In this document: piece after piece, positions 56,492 to 64,000 of the stretch
How the letters are laid out: each line of letters begins with the position of its first letter
Numbering within the stretch: the first letter of the stretch is position 1
Assembly (NCBI GenBank): GCA_012295275.1
Contig: CM022677.1
Span: 6,203,322 to 6,267,321, forward strand
Length of the DNA: 64,000 bases
Direction of reading: 5' to 3'
Origin: Chrysomallon squamiferum
Lineage: Eukaryota > Mollusca > Gastropoda > Neomphalida > Peltospiridae
Translations under genes and position numbers: made by a program
Notes under the pieces: model-generated
Told to the model about the DNA's origin: nothing
What the model saw: the letters and a program-made list of their open reading frames with translations, nothing else
The model's database searches: none

Positions 56492-58159
56492 CTGTTTCTC
56501 TACCAATCCAATATTTCTATACAACTTCAACAATTTCTTTATGTACATCTCCCTAACAGTTTATATACTTTCTGTGTATCTCCTATAAAACTAGTTTCAA
56601 TGTCATATGTTCATTTTAAAATTAATTATTTTAAATTACTTTTGCAATTAATTTTCTATCATTTATGAAAATAAAAAGGTTAAATAAAAAAAAAAGATAA
56701 TGTTAAATAAAAAATAGAGGAAAAGGTGAACATTTTGAAATGAATATAAAAAATACCGATAATTTCACTTAGTTACATTTTATTCTACTAGGAGAAATCT
56801 TACAAAGTTAGTAAGTTACATCATAGAAAACATGCCTGTCCTCCTGAACTGGTGTTTTATGAGATACGAGGATATTTTTAGTTAGCTAGAAGAAATATAT
56901 CGTTTGTTTCATCCGATTAAAATATAACAATAACATCTTTACTATCAAGTACATCTTAATGTTTCTTCTCCGGTTATCAATAAAATCTCACCAGAAACTT
57001 TTAAAATATCAGTCTGAACTGATTTATTTAATTATTTTTGTAAACACAACAAAAACTACAATAATACTAATTAAAATGATAAATAAAATAATAATTAAGA
57101 AAGACTACTGAAACAAGGGAAAAAGAAAAAAGTCAAAAAAGAAATAAAATGATTATTTCAGGCATATATTCTTTACACTAGATCATGATATTTTTGACTG
57201 AACCTCAGTTTATTCATAGAGATCTGAAATCTTATTTGTTTATAGAACATAAACTCTGTCCAGTGTCACAAATTATATCTAGAAAAATACATTGTACGTC
57301 AAAATTTCGTGTTTCAGTAATTACTCCAATACGATTTTTATCATGACTCGACACTGATTTTGGAAGAAAAAACTGGCAAAAGGATTTTTTCTAATGAAAC
57401 ACGTGTTATCCAGACAGTCAGCTACATGTCTGCACAGCCCGACTTGTCTTCAAAAGTTTCACCCAAACGTTTCTTCACAAAACACTCGCCGTTGTACAGG
57501 ACGAAAAGTAACACATTTCTTAAAATATACTTAATAAATATTAATTACCAGAACACTAATTAAAAGCACAATCTGTGGTGTAATTAATGAAATTCACCTT
57601 CATCTTTCTCCACCTCACTGACACCAGCTTAGAAAAAGTATATTTGTAAAATATACCCAACGCTTTGCCAGGAATTTAAAAATGATACTTTCTTCTATTA
57701 CTACTTCTGTCAGGAAGAGAAAAAAAACAACACGAAAACACCCCACGAAAAAACAGTATTCGATCCTAAACATTACTGGTGTGATTTTACTATTAACACA
57801 TGTTTCACTGAAAAGCTAAGTACGAGTAATTTTACACGACGTTATGAAAATAAGAACCGCCATCACTATTTATGTTACTTGTTTTATGTTTGTTAACAGA
57901 GGCATAGCGATAATATTATGTATTAAAAACATGAATCTGGAAATCTAACTCGCTATATTTCTCAGTTTCTAAATTATTCCAGTAGAATATAAGCCATCTA
58001 TCAACTCGTCAGCTACTGTTCAAAAAAGGGTACATAACTCTCTATTTCCCTGCAGCATTTTATGTTTTATTTTTTTTTCAATTCACAGTTTCAAAGATTT
58101 AGTTTTAACTGTAGAAAAATGTGACATTTTATACATAATAACTTATAATAAATGTAAGC

Positions 58160-58195
58160 CATAATTTTTTATTTATTTATTTATTTATTTATTTA

Positions 58196-58262
<67 letters not shown>

Positions 58263-58280
58263 TTATTATTTATTATTATT
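58160..58280. repeat. (TTTA)n-(TTA)n compound microsatellite
   Basis: TTTA units pass into about 23 TTA units and a degenerate tail. Confidence 0.9.
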
Positions 58281-58961
58281 ATTCTTCATTGAGCTTCTCA
58301 AATAAATGTCTGGCTCATTTTCACCTTTTTATTTTTATGTAAACAAAAATATAAATAAATACAAAAATACAACATCATTTTCTGTTTGTCAATAAAAAGG
58401 ATTGAAAAGTGGATATCTCCAGGTTACTTGTCTGTGTGAAGCTATAGCTACGTCATAAAATATACTGACATCCAGACTGGAGCGATGATGTTAACTTTTC
58501 AAGTCTTACGGATATTGAGAAGTAAAGAAATCGAATAAAGATTAAAATTTTCTTTTCTTTACATTACTATTGTTGTTGTCGTTGTCGTTGTTGTTCTTGT
58601 TTTATGTGTGTACTGTAGCATTATAGTAAACATTACAGGTGTAATTTTACTGCGAAAACACAGTGACCATTCAGAAAAGTAGATTGGGCTTCCAGATTAG
58701 CGTGTTTTTATAAACAACAGTAGAATTATATTAGAATATCGAGAACGCTTCCATACTAATGCGATTTTTATTAACAGAACTTGTTTCACAGAACAGCTAA
58801 GTAGGAGTCATTTTACACGGCGTTATGAAAATAAGTCATCAGTATTTTATGTTTTTAACAGAGGCGTAGCGGTAATATTATATATTGAAAACACAGTGTA
58901 TTGATAAATAGAGGTATTATTGTTTTTAATTAACAATATTAGATAATTTTATTTTGCATAA

Positions 58962-58962
<1 letters not shown>

Positions 58963-59003
<41 letters not shown>
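58963..59003. repeat. (AATA)n microsatellite
   Basis: About ten AATA units. Confidence 0.9.
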
Positions 59004-59005
<2 letters not shown>

Positions 59006-59449
59006 AAGCTTAATTTTTCATTAACAGGTATAACGTATCTAACAAGTTCAATAATGAATCAACGTTTAATAATGCGAATAATTCTTTTTTTTAATTTTTT
59101 TTATTAAGATAGTAGAATTGCAGTTGAGAGGTGAGAGGCTAGATTAAGATGAATTAACTTCACCATGTTATTGATATTTGCAAGTGCATCTTTCTTAAAT
59201 ACTAGAAAAGTTTAGAATATAGAGAAACATTAATAGATGTTTTTATTATTAAAAGTAAAGTGAAAAGGCGAGGATGCGCGAGATGAATCTTGTTTATTAT
59301 AACACAAGTTCTGTAAATATACTGCGCTGTTACAGATTAATTCTTAATTAACTGTAGAAAGTGATATTCTATTATCTCCCCTAAAAATTAAATTGAAAAT
59401 TAGACAATTAATATTCAACTAGATATAATCTAGAGAGCTATATGTAAAT

Positions 59450-60240
59450 GTAAAATATTACGGTTCTTTCGCTGAATTTAAATGTATTAGTATAAACAGG
59501 TCTGGTTGAAGCAAATAAACTGTAAATATTGTCGTTCAGTTCCATTATATATGGTAAACAGCGTTCATCATAATAACAACAACATTTTTTTTTCATTACT
59601 GCAATACAAAGGAAATTTCAGTTGCCGTTTACAGGGACAAATAAATACATAAATACATTTATTAATGTTAATATTAATATTTAAGATCCTTCAGTATTTT
59701 AGGCATACACAGAACCTCTCCCAGTGAGATAAAATATCATCGCTGCTTTATTATCAATGTTTTCTGCAGTGTTTATCATTTGTTTTACTGAGGTTTTAAT
59801 TACAGCGACACCTGCACTTATCACTGTAATCTGAAAGTTAGATAGGTAGGTGGATAGATAGATAGACAGACAAATAGATGGAGAGTGAGACACACATACA
59901 GACACACAGACAGATAGAAAAACCCAAAACTGAACTGAATAATTAAAATGACGAATAAAAGAAAAGTTGTGAAAAGCGAGGTTAATGTGATATTATATAA
60001 TAATGCATGTACAAACATTTTCTTACAAGTTCATTTGCCTATGAAATGTAAAATGTCTATCTATCTCTATGTCTATCAATGTATCTATCTGTCTGTTATT
60101 TAACTATATACATAAACACCCTCTCACTGATATGAAATCCTGTATATAACTATCCTCTAAGGCAAACACGTATACCAAACTATTTCTTTTCTATGTGTGT
60201 GCTGTGTCTGTGTGTGTGTGTCTATCTCTCTATCTGTTTA
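59450..60240. other. Intergenic DNA with GATA/TATC patches
   Basis: GATAGATAGACAGACA patch at about 59.84-59.92 kb and TATC/GTGT patches at about 60.05-60.23 kb. A minus-strand frame over part of it (59905-59699) is simple sequence at its start and otherwise unrecognised. Confidence 0.45.
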
Positions 60241-60344
60241 TTTGTTGATAATTGTTTCTTTCTTTATAATGACTGTATACTGACATAACGATATTAACGA
60301 TAAAAACAACAACACTAATTGCAATAATACTAATTAAAATCATT

Positions 60345-60840
60345 AGTCCTAATCATAATACAAGTCAAATTGAAAACTTCAATAAACTAAACTCCTTGAC
60401 AAACATCACACAAGAATACAATGCCTCGGCATACCTCATCCTTTTGATTTTATTGCCCCAAGTGGTGGAGTAAAATACAAAGCATATTTCTTGCCTAATT
60501 ACCACATATTAATCAAGTTTCTTCTGCTGAACTTAAAAACCGATTATATGTTTACCTGTTATAATTTATCACTAACCTTATGTCTATAGGACTAAAAAAT
60601 AACAATCACTTTTGAAACCTCAAAATGCAGTATAGCGACTGCAAGTCATAATATACCTCGGAGGCCCGAATTGCCCCGAGGCCCGAATTACCCCAACTAA
60701 AAATAATTTTAGTGAATTTAGTAAATTCAGTGAATGATCTATATTCATGCGACATGAATTTTTTATTTTTTTTTTTTTTTTTTATTATTCTTTTTTTTTT
60801 AAATTTTACCCAGCACTCAGTCTTTTTTGTTATTTACCAA
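60345..60840. other. Extra segment relative to R2 copy 1
   Basis: Roughly 0.5 kb without counterpart next to the 23.03 kb anchor. Contains two tandem copies of GAGGCCCGAATTGCCCC (60661 and 60678) and ends in a poly(T)-rich run at about 60.77-60.80 kb. It may be an insertion with its tail; no coding region seen. Confidence 0.4.
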
Positions 60841-61734
60841 CGTGCGTGTTAAATAGAGTTATTTCTCTTAGACCACGAACTTCTGAAATAGATTACTCCT
60901 CGCATATGCAAGGTCACGGTAAATTAGATTTGTTGCTTTTAGATGAAAATAAACAATTCTGTATAATGTTTTGTAGCAGACACAACCAGCTTATTCACAT
61001 TCTCTGCGTTTTCTTTGTGTTTTAACAAACCAGTTTCCAGTATTTTTGGTTTATTTAACGTGATATTATGATTTGATGAATTATTGTAAAATTGCTATTT
61101 CGTTTAATTTTTTTCATTTAATTTTTTTAATTTATTTTATTTATTTATTTCATTTATTTTAGTTGAAAAAATAGTTAGGAAAGGCGCAAGAGATCACGGT
61201 TTTGTAATATGAACAACCATCTTTATCAGTGTAAATCATAAAAAGTTCAGAAAGTAGACATAAAATAATGTATTTGGAAGTTTAAAAACTTCCTTGACCT
61301 CACGGAAACTTCCGATTGAAATCCAAGATGGCAACAACGAACGCCGATCAATATTTACACACTTTTAAACATGTAGACCTTTATAGCAATAATTCTACAT
61401 AGATCATTAAAAGTAATTTGGAGAAGTGTGTCATATAACCAGTGCCTCTTATACATAGATGGCTAATACTCTGTAGTAATTGCTGAAAACGTTGTAACAT
61501 TTATTTTTTTATTCGTTTATTTTTTCTGACGTTGAGGTAATATACCATTTCGTACTATTTTTTTTTTTCCACTTTTTATTACGACATCGTCAGCCAAAAA
61601 AATATAATAATAAAATTTAAAAATTTAAAAAATAAGTAAATGAATAAATAAAATAAAATAATTGAAATAAAATAAATTAAAATGAAATAAATAATTTTTA
61701 CTAACGCTGGTTGGAGGGATGGATCTATCCATAT

Positions 61735-62800
61735 AGATACACACACATACAGACACACATATATACATACACATACACGTGTATAGGAATGATAATGTAT
61801 TTGTATGTTTAGAAGATGATTAGTATGTATATGTATATAAAAGGATAAGTAACTACATATGTGTGTGTGTGTGTGTAAGAAAGGGAAGATAGGTGGTAGA
61901 TGATAACAGACAGGTAAATTGATAGACAGAAGAAAGGTAGATAGATTACTAGAAAGATAGATAGATGAGGAGGCATGAGTATATACCTGTACATCTGTAA
62001 GAACGACTGACTGTGTTGGTTATGTATATGGCATAAATAGATAGATAAATAAATATATTTACAGACAGATAACTAGATAGAAAGAGTGTATTTAAATACT
62101 TAAAAAGGATGTAAATAGAGAGTGTATACGAACGTGTGTGTGTTTGTGCGTGTGTGTTTGTGTGAGTGCAAGATAGACTTTGGCTATGTGTAACTGAGAA
62201 GATGAGATAGATTGATTATAGAGATAGTAAGACATCGCTTCAGAGATAGATTGATATGTTAGGTAGACAATAATTAGGTACATATATAGATATATATATA
62301 TAGCTAACACAGACAAACTGATGAGTATGTGTATGATAAATATATGTGTTAGAGAGAATGGGTATATAAATGGGTGTCAAAGATAGTGTGCTTTTTGTGG
62401 ATTTTTGAGAGAGTCAGATGACTGATAGAGAGATAATAGATTAAATATAAATAAATAAATACATGAGTGAATAGATTTATGTGTATATATATATATGTAT
62501 ATATATATATATGTGTGTGCTGGAGAGGGTAGATATAGATGGATGGCTGGACACACACACAAACACATAAATAGATACATAGATACATAGATTCATAATC
62601 ATGAGTATTTGTATTTATGTTAGAGGATTGGTATATAACTGAATTTATGAATAAGAGTATGTTTATATGGGTGTTAGATTGCAGTTAGATAGCGAGACTG
62701 AGAGAGACTGACATGTAGGCGTGGTTATATGTGTTTGTGTGTTAGAGAGAGAACAGGTATTGACCTCTGTATGAAACAGAGAAGTGAGTATTATTTTTCA
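61735..62800. repeat. GATA/GTATA-rich degenerate tandem region
   Basis: Degenerate (GATA)n, GTATATAT, (GT)n and (TA)n, including the TATATATATGTATATATA run near 62.49 kb. Minus-strand Ile/Tyr/His-rich frames are artefacts. Mirrors 24.19-25.24 kb. Confidence 0.8.
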
Positions 62801-62899
62801 GAGAATGAGAGATAATTATATAAATAAATATAGATATAGCTTAATATATAAACTGTGTGATGAGGAATATGTGGAGTTAGGAGGGAGGCATGACTGGAA

Positions 62900-63750
62900 G
62901 TACCAATAAATTGTTAATGAGAGATTAGTGATTTCTGGCATTGTTTATGAAGAGAACATTAATCTGGAAATCTAGTCTCTGTTTATCTACACTGAAAGCA
63001 TAGTCTTCATCTGCTGATTAGAAGGTAAATATGATAAGATAAGAAATGTTTATAATATTTTCTGTTAAATAGCACATTAAACACAGAACCTATAATACTT
63101 AATTACACTTAAACATCTGGTAAAATAAAATAATCCATCTAATTAGAGTAATCTGGAGAGTGACAGAGAGAGTAAGAAAGCCAGAGTGAAATATTTTTAT
63201 GTCATAACTTATTCTTAAGTACATACACTTCTGTCTCTACTCTGTTGGTCTGTCTGTCTAACTGTATATAGAAAAGTAATGACACTGTATTCGAAATTAG
63301 AAAAAAGTAGCAATACCCTAAATATAGATCGCTAAGATATACGGAGCGGCTAACCACACGAGATTTCTGTCTTCTCAGATGAATAAAATCTGATATCATT
63401 TCTGAAATGAGTTTGAACACTTCAAAATAATAAATAAATAGTACAAATTAAAATGTATAAACTATAGATAATTATGTAATAATGTAGATTTTAAATACAA
63501 AATCTGTGCTCAACCTGATTGTATGAAAGAGGAAAACAACACCACTTTTTAATTTAGAAAAATATTAATCTTTACAAATGTAAAAATATATATCGTACAT
63601 TGAATATATATGTATATATTCTAAAACAGTTCTGAATTATTGTTACTGTTATGTAAATATAAGTTCATAAATGCAACACTGAGAGGAAAAAACTTCTTTT
63701 ATCACCACCACTGATCAAGATATAAATGACTGGCATGATTTACATGTTCA
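62900..63750. other. AT-rich intergenic DNA
   Basis: No splice-bounded open segment or tandem array seen. Minus-strand frame 63420-63202 has no domain. Confidence 0.4.
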
Positions 63751-63897
63751 TGATGTTTCGTGTTTGAAACGTTTTGTCAACTTTTGTGTTCATCAGTTGT
63801 TTTTGCCAGTTCATGCTTTGAGCTGCTTTTCGCTTCCAGTCAGCTCCAGGTCGTGATTTTCACGTGGCCCGCTACACACGGGAAGAGGGTGGAGCCC

Positions 63898-64000
63898 ATG
63901 GACGTCGGTGTCCTTGCATTGGACGTGAACGATCGGGAGAACCAAAGAAATCCACCTGTACAAGAAGAAAAGAAAACTGTTTATTTATTATATAATGTTA
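63898..64000 (+). CDS. Possible 5' coding exon running off the window
   Basis: An ATG in a strong Kozak-like context (GAGCCCATGG) begins MDVGVLALDVNDRENQRNPP, then VQEEKKTVYLLYNV, open to the window end (34 codons). The preceding 100 bp is GC-rich with an E-box CACGTG (63871-63876) and GACGTC. This suits a gene start; a transposable-element end is an equal alternative. No family recognised. Confidence 0.3.
   Translation, partial: MDVGVLALDVNDRENQRNPPVQEEKKTVYLLYNV

Larger units (their letters stand above)
56700..62900. repeat. Dispersed duplicate R2, copy 2
   Basis: Counterpart of 19.7-25.2 kb. Anchors: TTTTGAAATGAATATAAAA (56.73 kb), CTCAGTTTATTCATA (57.21 kb), CAGACAGTCAGCTAC (57.41 kb), TTTCACTGAAAAGCTAAG (57.80 kb), ACAGAGGCGTAGCGGTAATA (58.86 kb), TTCTGAAATAGATTAC (60.87 kb), AAACTTCCGATTGAAATCC (61.30 kb), then a GATA-rich tract. 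The segment with ACTACAATAATACTAATTAA is at 57.05 kb here but at 22.92 kb in copy 1, so pieces have moved. No shared open frame. Confidence 0.65.

Overview
ORGANISM. This is AT-rich animal nuclear DNA with no bacterial or organellar gene layout. Coding capacity appears as short exons of about 40-150 bp flanked by GT/AG splice signals, separated by introns full of microsatellites. A molluscan (or at least lophotrochozoan) source is inferred, mainly from the recurring motif GTTATCTCCCTT at 41.5-43.6 kb, which I associate with molluscan repeats. No gene here fixes the species.

LAYOUT. (1) 0.3-8.9 kb, minus strand: remains of a multi-exon gene, with exons that look globular/helical on the 5' side (7.5-8.9 kb) and coiled-coil exons on the 3' side (1.1-6.2 kb). 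Several exon pairs still splice in phase, but two adjacent exons carry four in-frame stops, so it is called a pseudogene. Further decayed exon-like DNA lies at 10.2-11.4 kb. (2) 11.4-25 kb: mostly repeats. A possible minus-strand promoter and first exon sits at 15.68-15.88 kb, with a perfect 26-bp-arm palindrome just beyond it. (3) 25.2-28.9 kb, minus strand: a degenerate non-LTR retrotransposon with endonuclease, reverse transcriptase, RNase H and a Cys/His tail. A possible host terminal exon lies at 25.2-25.5 kb. (4) 30.7-35.8 kb, plus strand: a broken copy of a leucine-rich-repeat (LRR) gene, with a 36-bp minisatellite of about 1.3 kb in an intron and a short telomere-like tract. (5) 36-43.6 kb: intergenic repeats, a 200-bp assembly gap, a 109/111-bp satellite touching the gap, and related GTTATCTCCCTT repeats. 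(6) 43.7-46.5 kb: a GC-rich fold-back element, a hAT transposon remnant, and a 43-bp minisatellite. (7) 49.1-54.7 kb, plus strand: the better copy of the LRR gene, whose main LRR exon carries six copies of a 64-bp repeat that breaks the frame. (8) 54.9-64 kb: repeats, including a diverged second copy of the 19.7-25.2 kb block. The last 100 bp is open from a well-placed ATG and runs off the window.

HOW IT FITS TOGETHER. No operon, pathway or CRISPR-like system is present, and no rRNA or tRNA gene was recognised. The story is turnover: an LRR gene duplicated within about 20 kb, one copy losing exons and the other expanding a non-triplet repeat inside an exon, in DNA built largely from tandem arrays, dispersed duplicates and dead transposons. 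Exon boundaries were read by eye. Gene structures are hypotheses that RNA data would settle. I did not find a convincing new biological system.
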